Counted from the first letter of the stretch, positions 15,567 to 24,056 are shown. The stretch is DNA of 64,000 bases from DATFFO01 sp963744905 (GCA_963744905.1 CAVUUV010000003.1:682001-746000), one strand, 5' to 3'. Notes: a model not told the origin generated them from the sequence alone. Translations and numbers: made by a program.

Positions 15567-16657
15567 CGCACGCGATAGGGCTCTGCCGTCTTCCGGTCGA
15601 ACTCCCACCCCGAGCCGGGACGATCCGGATCCGGCCGAAGTGCTCCATCCACCGGCTCGGGAATGTCCCGGAAGAGCATGCGCTCGATCCGAACGTGGTC
15701 GAAGAAGTACTCCATGTGGCGCACGGATGAAAGGGAACAGGCCGGTTGTAGATGCATCAGCGGCGCGCAATGGGTTGAAAGGGGGATCGAGAAGGCGTCG
15801 CACAGGGCGCCCACTTCCAGCAGCTGTGTGACTCCGGCGCAGCGGGTCACGTCCGCCTGAATCACGTCAACCGCTCCTGCCTCGAGCATGCGACGGAAGT
15901 AGAAGAGGTCGAAGCCGTACTCGCCCGCTGTGATGTCCATGCCGGGCGGGGCACTGTCGCGCAGGAGCCTGAGCCCCTCCAGATCGTCGGACGACACCGG
16001 CTCCTCGAACCAGGTCACCCCCAGGTCCGAATATGCCCGGGCGAACCGGAGAGCCTGCTTGCGGTCATAGGCTCCGTTGGCGTCGACGAACAGCTGCGTT
16101 TCCGGACCGATCGCACGACGAGCTGCGGCCACACGACTCTCGTCGGCGGCCGGGTCACGACCGACCTTCATCTTCACCATGCCTATTCCCTGCTCGACCC
16201 AACCGGCCAGCTGGTCGCCGAGCTCGCCCTCGTCATAGGAGGTGAAGCCGCCGCTGCCGTAGACCGGCACCTCCTGGCGGCACCGTCCCAGCAGGACGTG
16301 AAGCGGGACCCCGAACAGGCGCGCCTTGAGGTCCCAGAGCGCGTTGTCGACGGCGGCGATCGCCATGGACACCAGCCCGGGCCGTCCCAGGTTGCGCACC
16401 GCACGCACCATGGCCTGCCAGGCGGCCGGGACGTCGGCTGCCTCCACCCCGGTCACCGCAGGTGCGAGTACCTCCTCGATGACCGAGCAGGCAGCGGGGG
16501 CGGTGTAGGAGAACCCCGTGCCGCTCACCCCACCGGCCCGGGCCTCCACCAGGACGAGGGTGGTGGCGTCCCAACGCAAGGTGCCGTCGGACTCGGGGCC
16601 CTCGGTGGGGATCGTGTAGGCCGAGGCCTCGACGACCTGGACCGGGGTCGAATCCAT
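15563..16657 (-). CDS. mandelate racemase/muconate lactonizing enzyme family protein
   Basis: A 364-residue enolase-superfamily enzyme: N-terminal capping domain (residues 1-120) and (beta/alpha)8 barrel. Catalytic features are 'MVKMKVGRD' (KxK base), metal ligands in 'FVDANGAY', 'WFEEPVSSDD' and 'ITAGEYGF', and the opposite side 'STHCAPL' with its His. This is the mandelate-racemase-type arrangement seen in sugar acid dehydratases and racemases, and the substrate is unknown. It lies 5 bases after the ThDP enzyme and overlaps the aquaporin, so it is part of one operon acting on hydroxy or sugar acids (inference). Confidence 0.85.
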   Translation of the reverse strand: MDSTPVQVVEASAYTIPTEGPESDGTLRWDATTLVLVEARAGGVSGTGFSYTAPAACSVIEEVLAPAVTGVEAADVPAAWQAMVRAVRNLGRPGLVSMAIAAVDNALWDLKARLFGVPLHVLLGRCRQEVPVYGSGGFTSYDEGELGDQLAGWVEQGIGMVKMKVGRDPAADESRVAAARRAIGPETQLFVDANGAYDRKQALRFARAYSDLGVTWFEEPVSSDDLEGLRLLRDSAPPGMDITAGEYGFDLFYFRRMLEAGAVDVIQADVTRCAGVTQLLEVGALCDAFSIPLSTHCAPLMHLQPACSLSSVRHMEYFFDHVRIERMLFRDIPEPVDGALRPDPDRPGSGWEFDRKTAEPYRVR

Positions 16658-16662
16658 TCCGC

Positions 16663-18459
16663 TCAGCTACGACGGGGGAACATGGCGTCCCAGATCTCCC
16701 GGGCCGAGTCGGCCACGATGTCGAAGGCGTTCGGGTCGCCCTTGAGCAGCGCCGTGGCGTAGTTCTTCGCCTGCTCGAAGGTGACGTTGGGCGGGATGGT
16801 GGGTACTCCCGGATCCGTCACCACATCGAGTACCACCGGCCGATCGGCGGCCAGGGACCGGTCCCAGGCCGACCCCACCGCGTCGGGGTCCTCGACCTTG
16901 ATCCCCACCAGACCCAGCATTTCGGCATAGTCGGCGTAGGGGAATTCGGGAACGGCCTGGGAGGCCTCATATCGAGGGTTGCCCTCCATGGCTCGCATCT
17001 CCCACGTGACCTGGTTGAGATCGTTGTTGTGGAGAACGCAGATGACCATGCGCGGGTCGGACCATCGCTCGTAGTACTTGGCAGCGGTGATGAGCCCGTT
17101 GATGCCCAGCATCTGCATGGCGCCGTCGCCCACGAAGCCGATCGCTACCCGGTCGGGATGAGCGAATTTGGCGGCAATGGTGTAGGGCACACCCGGGCCC
17201 ATGGTGGCCAGGTTGCCCGACAGGGAGGCCTTCATGCCGCGGCGGATCTTGATGTCACGGGCGAACCAGTTGGCAGCGGTCCCCGAGTCGGCGGAGATGA
17301 TCGCCCCGTCGGGCAGACGCGAGGAGAGCTCCCAGAAGGGACGTTGCGGAGTCATGGGCCGGCCCTCCGTCATCGCCCGCGTCTCGACAACCTCCCACCA
17401 CCGGGCCACCCCCTCGACGATCTCCTCCTGGAAACTCCGGTCTTCCTTCTTGTCGAGGAGGGGTATGAGCGCATCCAGGGTGGCGGCCGAATCGCCGACC
17501 AGCCCGAGCTCCATCGGGTAGCGGATAGAGAGCATCTTGGGATCGATATCGATCTGGACCCCGCGCGCCTGTCCTTCCTTGGGCAGGAACTCCGAGTACG
17601 GAAACCCCGATCCGACCATGAGCAGCGTGTCGCAGCGCTCCATCAGATCCCAGCTCGGCTTGGTGCCGAGGAGGCCGATGGAACCGGTCACGAAGGGAAG
17701 ATCGTCGGGCACCACTGCCTTGCCCAGCAGGGCCTTGGCCACTCCCGCTCCGAGACGCTCGGCCACCTCGATTACCTGTTCGGTGGCGTCCAGGGCCCCG
17801 GCACCTACCAGCATCGCCACCCGCTCCCCCTGGTTGAGTATGGCGGCGGCCCGCTCGAGATCGTCTGTGGTCGGCACCACCCGGGGCCGGGCGAACCCGG
17901 TCGAGGAGAAGACCGCGCCGTGTTTGCGGGGCGGGCTCTCCACCGCCTCCAGTGTCTGGACGTCGTTGGGCACGATCACACATGTGACCGTCCGGTGCGA
18001 AAGGGCGGTGCGGAATGCCCGGTCGATGACGTGGCGCATCTGCTCGGGGACCGTCACCATCTGCACGTAATCCCCGGCCACGTCCTTGAAGAGGGTGGTC
18101 AGGTCCACCTCCTGCTGGTAGGAGCCACCCAGTCCCATGCGGGCCTGCTGACCGATGATCGCCACCACCGGCTGATGATCCAGCTTGGCGTCATACAGCC
18201 CGTTGAGCAGGTGAATGGCTCCCGGCCCCGATGTGGCCAGGCACACCCCGGGCGTATCTCCGTCGGAGTACTTGGCGAAGGCGCCGGCCATGAAGGCGGC
18301 CATCTCCTCGTGACGGACTTGGACGAACTCGAAGCGGTCGTCGGTCCGGTCCAGGGCTCCCATGATGCCGTTGATACCGTCACCGGGGAACCCGAAGATG
18401 GTCTCGACCCCCCACTCCTCGAGACGGTCGAACATGTAGTCGCTCACTGTGTTTGCCAT
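16663..18459 (-). CDS. thiamine-diphosphate enzyme, pyruvate oxidase/acetolactate synthase-like
   Basis: A 598-residue three-domain ThDP enzyme: Pyr domain with the catalytic Glu in 'VRHEEMAAFMAGAFAKYS', central FAD/Rossmann-like domain, and C-terminal PP domain with 'VGDGAMQMLGINGLITA' and 'LHNNDLNQVTWEM' (the GDG...NN ThDP-Mg motif). The closest known type is PoxB-like pyruvate oxidase (quinone), which decarboxylates pyruvate to acetate, but acetolactate synthase or an oxalyl-CoA-type activity cannot be excluded. ATG 18459 has a good ribosome binding site (GGAGG) and a 25-base gap after the GlcDF gene. Pairing with a 2-hydroxyacid dehydrogenase suggests lactate to pyruvate to acetate (inference). 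Confidence 0.8.
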   Translation of the reverse strand: MANTVSDYMFDRLEEWGVETIFGFPGDGINGIMGALDRTDDRFEFVQVRHEEMAAFMAGAFAKYSDGDTPGVCLATSGPGAIHLLNGLYDAKLDHQPVVAIIGQQARMGLGGSYQQEVDLTTLFKDVAGDYVQMVTVPEQMRHVIDRAFRTALSHRTVTCVIVPNDVQTLEAVESPPRKHGAVFSSTGFARPRVVPTTDDLERAAAILNQGERVAMLVGAGALDATEQVIEVAERLGAGVAKALLGKAVVPDDLPFVTGSIGLLGTKPSWDLMERCDTLLMVGSGFPYSEFLPKEGQARGVQIDIDPKMLSIRYPMELGLVGDSAATLDALIPLLDKKEDRSFQEEIVEGVARWWEVVETRAMTEGRPMTPQRPFWELSSRLPDGAIISADSGTAANWFARDIKIRRGMKASLSGNLATMGPGVPYTIAAKFAHPDRVAIGFVGDGAMQMLGINGLITAAKYYERWSDPRMVICVLHNNDLNQVTWEMRAMEGNPRYEASQAVPEFPYADYAEMLGLVGIKVEDPDAVGSAWDRSLAADRPVVLDVVTDPGVPTIPPNVTFEQAKNYATALLKGDPNAFDIVADSAREIWDAMFPRRS

Positions 18460-18484
18460 CGGATTGCCTCCGTTCGTGTCTTCT

Positions 18485-21400
18485 TCATTGGAGTCTTCGG
18501 CCCAGAGCCAGGGCACCCACCAAGGCCACCGCGGCCGCTCCAGCTCCCAGCAAGGCCTTGGTGCTGGGACGGCTGGGCCGGGCCGGCTCTCCCATGCTCG
18601 ACTCGGGAGGTCCCCCGGCGGGGCCACTCGGGCCGTCACGCAAGGCGAGAGCTATCACTTCCGCCAGATGCAACGCCCGTCGTTCGGTGGTCTGGCTGAT
18701 CTGTTCCCGGCAGCTGAAACCGTTGGCCACTATCAGCGTGGAGTAGTCCGCCTCCCGAACCCGGGGGAGCAGAACCCGTTCACCCACACGCATGGAAACC
18801 TCGTAGTGGTCTTCGGCGAAACCGAAGGCGCCGGCCATTCCGCAGCATCCCGAGTCGAGTATCTCGTAGTCCAGACCCATTGCATCGAAGACGGCCGCTT
18901 CGGCATCCATGTGCATGATCGCCTTGTGGTGGCAATGACCCTGGACGATGGCCGACCGATTCAGGGGCGGGGGCTGGTATCCCTGACGAACCAGGAACTC
19001 GCTCAGCTCGAAGGTGGACTGCGAAAGGCGGACCGCGTCGGCGTCGTTGGGAAAGAGGTTGATCAACTCGTCCCGGAAAGCGGCCACACAGCTCGGCTCC
19101 AGCCCGATCACAGGCACACCCCGGCGCAGATAGGGGCGCAAGGTGGAGAGAGTCTGACCCCAGAGCCGCTCGGCGGTATCGAGCATGCCCCAGTCGTACA
19201 AGGGCCGCCCACAGCACAGGGGTCGAGGGGGGATTTCGACCCGATAGCCGGCATCTTCCAGCACCGTCACCGCGGCCCGGGCCGGGCCGGTTGTGAGGTA
19301 GTTGTTGAAGGTGTCGGGCCAGAGGACGACGGTGTCGATATCGAGGGGAGCATCCTCGCCGCGGGGACGGAGGCTGGCAGAATCCGAGCGGCGATCGCTG
19401 CCGTGTCGAAACGTTTGCTCCTGGAACCGGGGAACGTCGCCATGGCCGGGTGCACCGACCGTCTGATCCGGAGCCGGCCCTTGAATCGGCACGGTCTCGG
19501 GGCGGTCCTCGAACCAGGAACGAAAGGTCGGGGAGGCGAATCGCGGAATCTCCCTCTGCGGGGCCACCCCGGCCAGCCACTTGGCCAGGGTCGAGAACGG
19601 ACGACTGCCAACCAGCCAGTTGGCCAGACCCGGAAGATGAGAGGCGAGGCGGGCTGACCAGTAAATGAGGCCCATGGCGTAGGCCTCGGCCGGGCGGAGA
19701 CGGCCCTGGTAGTAGTGGGACAGGAACTCGGCCTTGTAAGTGGCCATGTCCACATTGACCGGACACTCGTTCTTGCAGGCCTTGCAGGCGAGACACAGGC
19801 CCAATGCCTCGGCTACGTGGTCGTCGCGCCAGCCATCGGCGATGATGTCGCCGCGCAACATCTCGAACAGCATCCGGGCCCGACCCCGGGTCGAATCCTC
19901 CTCTTCGCGGGTGGCCATGTAGCTGGGGCACATGACACCGCCACTCACGTCCCGGCACTTGCCGACTCCCACGCAGCGGTCCAGGGCCTTGGTGAAGCTC
20001 CCCTCGTCGTCAGGGAAGCGGAAATGGGTGCGAATTTGAACCGGGGCGTAATCGGGCCCGAGGCGAAGGTTCTCCTCCGGCCGGTAGGGGTCCACCACCT
20101 TGCCGGGGTTCATGTGGTTGCCCGGATCCCAGATACTCTTGAAGCGGCCGAACGCCTCGACCAGTTCGGATCCGAACATCCGATCGAGGAGGGCAGCCCG
20201 GGCCTGACCGTCCCCGTGCTCACCCGACAGGGACCCGCCGTGGTCCACCACCAGATCGGCCGCCTTCTCGAGGAATTCGGTGAACTGCCTCACACCGTGC
20301 ACGGTGGAGAAGTCGAAGTCGATGCGACAGTGGATGCAGCCCTGGCCAAAGTGCCCGTAGAGAGCGGCGTCGTATCCGAAATCGTCCAGCAGCCGGCGAA
20401 AACCACGCAGATAGGACCCCACCCCCTCGGGAGGCACGGCGGCGTCTTCCCAGCCGGGATGGGTCCGGCCCATTCCCGGGACGTGGGCGGTGGCACCCAG
20501 ACCCGACTCTCGGACCTCCCACAGCTTCTGTTCCTCCCAGGGGTCGGTGAATTGCTTGACGGAAGGGGCGTCGTCCTCGGCCCGGATCGCCTCGACGAAC
20601 TCCTTCGCCCTGGCATCGGAGTCCGACTTGGTGTCGGCGCCGAACTCCACCAGGAGCCAACCCTCCCCGTCGGGGAGCAGACGGACATCGCCGGGATGAA
20701 GGCCTTTCTTCTTCATGTAGCCGACTAGTTCGGAGTCCAGACCCTCCAGTCCAACCGGTTGGTGGGCCAGGATCTCGGGCACGTGATCACCCGCCTGGTA
20801 TACGTCGGGATAGCCCAGGACCACCAGGGTGCGGGCGGGCCGGGATTCGATCAGCTCGACAGTGGCGGAGAGGATCACGACGCAGGTGCCCTCGGATCCG
20901 ACCAGGGCCCGGGCCACGTGAAACTCGTTCTCAGGCAGGAGCCAGTTGAGGTTATAGCCCGAAACCCGCCGGGGTATGTCGGGGTAGCGAGAACGGATCA
21001 GGTCGGCGTAGTCGTCGCGTAACCGGCGGAGCCGCTCGTATATCTCGCCTTGTCGCCCACCCCGGTCGATCATCTCCTGGAGACGTTCTTCGTCGGTGGC
21101 GCCAACGGTCATGCGCTCCCCGTCGTAGGTGAGGACCTCCAGCTCCACCACCTGATGGGCGGTGGTGGGCCCGGGCCCGTAGAACTGGGACATCACCGAG
21201 TGAACCCCACAGGAGTTGTTGCCCAGCATGCCCCCCAGGGTGTTGCGGTCATGGGTGGCCGGATCGGGACCGAAGGTCAACCCGTGGCGGCCGGCCGCCC
21301 GACGCAGGTCATCGAGGTTGCAACCCGGCTGGACTACGGCCCGGCGCCGATCGGGGTCCACCTCGATCACCTGATTCAGGTACTTGGAGTAGTCGATGAT

Positions 21401-21727
21401 GATCGCGGCGTTACAGGCCTGACCGGCCAGGCTGGTTCCTCCACCGCGGGAGGTGATCGGAGCGCCGAAGCGCCGACAGACCTCCACTGTTCGTACCACA
21501 TCGTCGATCGTGCGGGGCACCACCACGCCGATGGGTGCCTGGCGGTAGTTGGAGGAATCCGTCGAGTAGGCGCCGCGGCTGCCCCGATCGAAGCGAACCT
21601 CACCGCTGATGGTCTCATCCAGGGCGGCGTTGAGTTCGAGCGCATAGCCGGGTTGAGCAGGCATGGGCTCGAAGGTCGCGGTGACGGTGTCCATGCCACC
21701 GAAATGCTCTGGGAGTCGGTCTGGCAT
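18485..21727 (-). CDS. GlcD-GlcF fusion: FAD-linked 2-hydroxyacid dehydrogenase with Fe-S and CCG domains
   Basis: A 1080-residue fusion. Residues ~50-200 are a PCMH-type FAD-binding domain ('SRGGGTSLAGQACN'), ~230-560 the FAD-linked oxidase C-domain, ~600-690 two 4Fe-4S regions ('CVGVGKCRDVSGGVMCPSYM', 'LCLACKACKNECPVN'), and ~780-1020 two CCG cysteine-rich modules ('PLCCGRPLYDWG', 'DSGCCGMAGAFGF'). The last ~25 residues are a hydrophobic tail. Such proteins oxidise D-lactate, glycolate or similar acids and pass electrons to quinone; the fusion replaces separate GlcD and GlcF subunits. It is the first gene of a four-gene operon behind a SigB-type promoter. A second possible start lies 12 codons in ('MDTVTATFE'). 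Confidence 0.88.
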   Translation of the reverse strand: MPDRLPEHFGGMDTVTATFEPMPAQPGYALELNAALDETISGEVRFDRGSRGAYSTDSSNYRQAPIGVVVPRTIDDVVRTVEVCRRFGAPITSRGGGTSLAGQACNAAIIIDYSKYLNQVIEVDPDRRRAVVQPGCNLDDLRRAAGRHGLTFGPDPATHDRNTLGGMLGNNSCGVHSVMSQFYGPGPTTAHQVVELEVLTYDGERMTVGATDEERLQEMIDRGGRQGEIYERLRRLRDDYADLIRSRYPDIPRRVSGYNLNWLLPENEFHVARALVGSEGTCVVILSATVELIESRPARTLVVLGYPDVYQAGDHVPEILAHQPVGLEGLDSELVGYMKKKGLHPGDVRLLPDGEGWLLVEFGADTKSDSDARAKEFVEAIRAEDDAPSVKQFTDPWEEQKLWEVRESGLGATAHVPGMGRTHPGWEDAAVPPEGVGSYLRGFRRLLDDFGYDAALYGHFGQGCIHCRIDFDFSTVHGVRQFTEFLEKAADLVVDHGGSLSGEHGDGQARAALLDRMFGSELVEAFGRFKSIWDPGNHMNPGKVVDPYRPEENLRLGPDYAPVQIRTHFRFPDDEGSFTKALDRCVGVGKCRDVSGGVMCPSYMATREEEDSTRGRARMLFEMLRGDIIADGWRDDHVAEALGLCLACKACKNECPVNVDMATYKAEFLSHYYQGRLRPAEAYAMGLIYWSARLASHLPGLANWLVGSRPFSTLAKWLAGVAPQREIPRFASPTFRSWFEDRPETVPIQGPAPDQTVGAPGHGDVPRFQEQTFRHGSDRRSDSASLRPRGEDAPLDIDTVVLWPDTFNNYLTTGPARAAVTVLEDAGYRVEIPPRPLCCGRPLYDWGMLDTAERLWGQTLSTLRPYLRRGVPVIGLEPSCVAAFRDELINLFPNDADAVRLSQSTFELSEFLVRQGYQPPPLNRSAIVQGHCHHKAIMHMDAEAAVFDAMGLDYEILDSGCCGMAGAFGFAEDHYEVSMRVGERVLLPRVREADYSTLIVANGFSCREQISQTTERRALHLAEVIALALRDGPSGPAGGPPESSMGEPARPSRPSTKALLGAGAAAVALVGALALGRRLQ

Positions 21728-21774
21728 CTATCCGGGCACGGCTTTCCTGATCGGTGGTTGGGTCCGCCAGGTGA

Positions 21775-21800
21775 CTACCCGGGAGGGGACGAAGCCAAAC
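21775..21800 (-). promoter_or_regulatory. SigB/SigF-type promoter (site G) for the GlcDF operon
   Basis: The minus strand reads GTTT (21800-21797), 16 bases, GGGTAG (21780-21775), giving a leader of about 41 bases before the start at 21727. Confidence 0.7.
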
Positions 21801-21809
21801 ACCGTGCTC

Positions 21810-22193
21810 TCAGTGGAGGATGGGAAAGGCGATGGTGGTCAACAGGGCATTGGCCGGCTGGCGGGAGTCGAGGCGGGTGTGCTGAACGACGATGGGCCGA
21901 TTCGATCTGATCACAGAGGCGTAGTCCGTGCCCCGGGGGATCGGCTCGGGATCGTCGAGCTCGTTGAATCGCAGGTGCCTGGTTCGCCGGGCGCCCACCT
22001 CGACCCTGTAGGGCCCGACCGGATCCCGGTCTGCGAAGTAGACGGTGATCTCGACGGCGGCGGCATCGTCACCGGCGTTGAGTATGCAAGCTGTTTCGTG
22101 ACTGGTCATCTCGGGCTCCGGGCCGCTGCTGGACCCGGGGATATAGCCCTCCGGGATCACCCACGTGTGATGCCCGATCTGGTTGTCTGCCAT
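21810..22193 (-). CDS. Anabaena sensory rhodopsin transducer (ASRT) family protein
   Basis: A 127-residue beta-rich protein matching the ASRT family (the small soluble tetramer that partners a sensory rhodopsin in Anabaena) almost over its full length. Recognisable stretches are 'GHHTWVIPEGYIP', 'EMTSHETACILNAGDD', 'RRTRHLRFNELDDPEPIP' and 'IVVQHTRLDSRQPANALL'. No rhodopsin gene is in the window, and many ASRT homologues occur without one; some are thought to bind sugars or DNA. ATG 22193 lies 9 bases after a SigB-like -10 box, so the mRNA is probably leaderless. It is monocistronic. Confidence 0.85.
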   Translation of the reverse strand: MADNQIGHHTWVIPEGYIPGSSSGPEPEMTSHETACILNAGDDAAAVEITVYFADRDPVGPYRVEVGARRTRHLRFNELDDPEPIPRGTDYASVIRSNRPIVVQHTRLDSRQPANALLTTIAFPILH

Positions 22194-22202
22194 GGCCTCG
22201 AC

Positions 22203-22228
22203 ATACCACGTCGGGGTCGAGCTGAAAC
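22203..22228 (-). promoter_or_regulatory. SigB/SigF-type promoter (site H)
   Basis: The minus strand reads GTTT (22228-22225), 16 bases, TGGTAT (22208-22203), one mismatch to GGGTAT. The ASRT start follows after 9 bases. Confidence 0.55.
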
Positions 22229-22288
22229 CCCCCGCTAACTCCAGGGGGGAGAACTGAGGGTCACCGTCTGGCGGATATCATCCGGCCG

Positions 22289-22597
22289 ATGGCGGTGCCG
22301 TCGCCGGGGTCGAGCCCGGATCCGGATACGACCGGTTCTTCCGGGCGCAGAAGAGGATCTGTTCTCTGGACGGTCCTGGGAGCGGTGATCGGAGGGGTGA
22401 CCGGCCTTCTGATCGGGCTGGTGTGGAAGGCGTTGGCCGACCCGGCTACGTTCGGCGACCTGGCGGCGGCGGCGGTGACCGCCGTGGCCCTGATACCGGC
22501 CGGGTTGATCGTGGGAGGGCTGGCCGGCTTTCTCCTCGCCCGTCGCCGACGCCGGGGGACAAATCCGGGGACAGAGGCCGATCCCGTCAATCCGTGA
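22289..22597 (+). CDS. small two-helix membrane protein
   Basis: A 102-residue protein with a Pro/Ser-rich N-terminus (1-24), two long hydrophobic helices (about 28-47, 'LWTVLGAVIGGVTGLLIGLV', and 60-82), and a basic Arg-rich stretch after the second helix ('LARRRRRGT'). By the positive-inside rule both ends face the cytoplasm. I do not recognise the family. It lies 50 bases before the secreted SLH protein gene on the same strand, and could be co-expressed with it. The start is ATG 22289; no clear ribosome binding site is seen. Confidence 0.5.
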   Translation: MAVPSPGSSPDPDTTGSSGRRRGSVLWTVLGAVIGGVTGLLIGLVWKALADPATFGDLAAAAVTAVALIPAGLIVGGLAGFLLARRRRRGTNPGTEADPVNP

Positions 22598-22647
22598 ACG
22601 TCGACCCCCAATTGCACACCGGGCTTGGTAGGTTCGGTGAAGATTCT

Positions 22648-23823
22648 ATGAACGCGTTGATGAAAGCTGGCAGACGGGGGCGAGCGTTGGCGGCAGTGGT
22701 TGTCGTGGTGCTGCTGGGCGGGACCATGGCCGCCATGGCGGCTCTTCCACCTGGGGGAACCTTCCGTGACGATGACGGCAATGTCCACGAAGGCTACATC
22801 GAGGCCATCGCCGCCGAGGGAATCACCAAAGGCTGCAACCCGCCTCAAAACGACCTCTACTGCCCCTCCGACCCGGTGACGAGGGGCCAGATGGCGGCGT
22901 TCCTGGTCCGGGCCCTCGAATTGGGCCCCAGCCCGGGGGACCGCTTCATCGATGACACCGGGTCCGTGTTCGAGGACGACATCAACCGTCTCGCCACGGC
23001 CGGGATCACCCGGGGCTGCAACCCGCCCCAAAACGACCACTACTGCCCCACCGAGGTAGTGAGCAGGGGGGAGATGGCGGCGTTCCTGGTCCGGGCGCGG
23101 AACTACACCGACAACGGCGGAGGCGACCTGTTTGTCGACGACGACACCTCCGTGTTCGAAGACGACATCGACCGTCTCGCCGCCGCCGGAGTAGCCAAGG
23201 GTTGCAACCCGCCCCAAAACGACCACTACTGCCCCACCGACCCGGTCCGCCGCGACCAGATGGCCTCCTTCCTGGGCCGTGCCCTCCACCTCACCGCCGA
23301 CACACCCCCGCCCCGCCCCACCACCATTCCCCCCGAGCCCCTCTTCTTTCCCGACGGCGTATACCGGGTGGGCACCGAGATCGAAGCGGGCACCTACCGC
23401 AACGTGGGCTCCGGTGACACCTGTTACGCGGCTCGCCTGTCGGGTTTCGGGGGAACCTCTGCCGACATCATTGCCAACATGCTGTCGGACGACATCCTCA
23501 TCGTCACCATCGATCCCTCCGACGCCGGGTTCAGATCCAGTAACTGCGGCGGGTGGTCGAACGACCTCTCTCCACGGACCGCCACCCTCACCTCGGACTT
23601 CGGCAGTGGCTTCTACCAGGTCAATTTCGAAATCGCCCCCGGCCTGTGGCAGAACAGCGGCGGGAGCAGCTGCTACTGGGAGCGGCTGAGCGGGTACAGC
23701 TGGGAGGTCGCAGACATCATCGCCAACGGCCTACCCGATACGCCCGACACGGTCCGGATCGAGCCCGGCGACGTCGGCTTTCACAGCAGCGGATGTGGGA
23801 CGTGGTCCTATCTGGGCAGCTGA
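22648..23823 (+). CDS. secreted SLH-like protein with duplicated C-terminal module
   Basis: A 391-residue exported protein with an N-terminal signal segment ('LAAVVVVVLLGGTMAAMA'). Three tandem SLH-like repeats follow (about 35-85, 95-150, 160-210), each with 'GCNPPQND..YCP' and 'RGQMAAFLVRA', so each repeat carries a Cys pair that may form a disulphide. A Pro/Thr linker leads to two copies of a ~65-residue module ('RVGTEIEAGTYRNVGSGD' and 'YQVNFEIAPGLWQNSGG'), each with the pattern DIIAN...D-GF-SS-CG-W. The role is probably cell-envelope attachment with an exposed beta-rich module. ATG 22648 is chosen because it gives a normal signal peptide. The stop overlaps a perfect palindrome at 23822-23835. 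Confidence 0.8.
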   Translation: MNALMKAGRRGRALAAVVVVVLLGGTMAAMAALPPGGTFRDDDGNVHEGYIEAIAAEGITKGCNPPQNDLYCPSDPVTRGQMAAFLVRALELGPSPGDRFIDDTGSVFEDDINRLATAGITRGCNPPQNDHYCPTEVVSRGEMAAFLVRARNYTDNGGGDLFVDDDTSVFEDDIDRLAAAGVAKGCNPPQNDHYCPTDPVRRDQMASFLGRALHLTADTPPPRPTTIPPEPLFFPDGVYRVGTEIEAGTYRNVGSGDTCYAARLSGFGGTSADIIANMLSDDILIVTIDPSDAGFRSSNCGGWSNDLSPRTATLTSDFGSGFYQVNFEIAPGLWQNSGGSSCYWERLSGYSWEVADIIANGLPDTPDTVRIEPGDVGFHSSGCGTWSYLGS

Positions 23824-23835
23824 TCGGGCCCGATC
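23822..23835. terminator. perfect 14-bp palindrome at the SLH gene stop
   Basis: GATCGGGCCCGATC overlaps the end of the stop codon. It could form a small hairpin but has no T tract, so terminator activity is uncertain. Confidence 0.3.
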
Positions 23836-23881
23836 CTAGGTTCCCGGTGAACATTGCCCGCTCCTGAGAGGGACAGAGCCC

Positions 23882-24044
23882 AGGAGCCCGTTGAACAATG
23901 CATGTCACCCATTTGACGACCATGCATCACCACCCACTGCGTTCTCGGCCCCGCCATTCCGGCACAAGGAGTGGCGAAACCTCGGCCTTGCGGCTGGCGC
24001 GCCTGGCCGCCAATCCGAGCAACGGCATTATCCAACAGGCTCCT
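23882..24044 (+). mobile_element. 163-bp MITE-like element, copy 2 (complete)
   Basis: Bounded by imperfect 20-bp terminal inverted repeats, AGGAGCCCGTTGAACAATGC (23882-23901) and GCATTATCCAACAGGCTCCT (24025-24044; 17 of 20 match when inverted). Positions 23882-23979 are repeated in inverted orientation at 1-99 with one indel. There is no transposase, so it is non-autonomous. Its right end lies 12 bases before the DinB-family start codon. Confidence 0.75.
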
Positions 24045-24056
24045 AGGATCCCGTCG

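Noticed and set aside
17029..18699. 556-residue plus-strand frame opposite the ThDP enzyme
   Set aside because: Same shadow effect; the minus-strand frame has all ThDP motifs.
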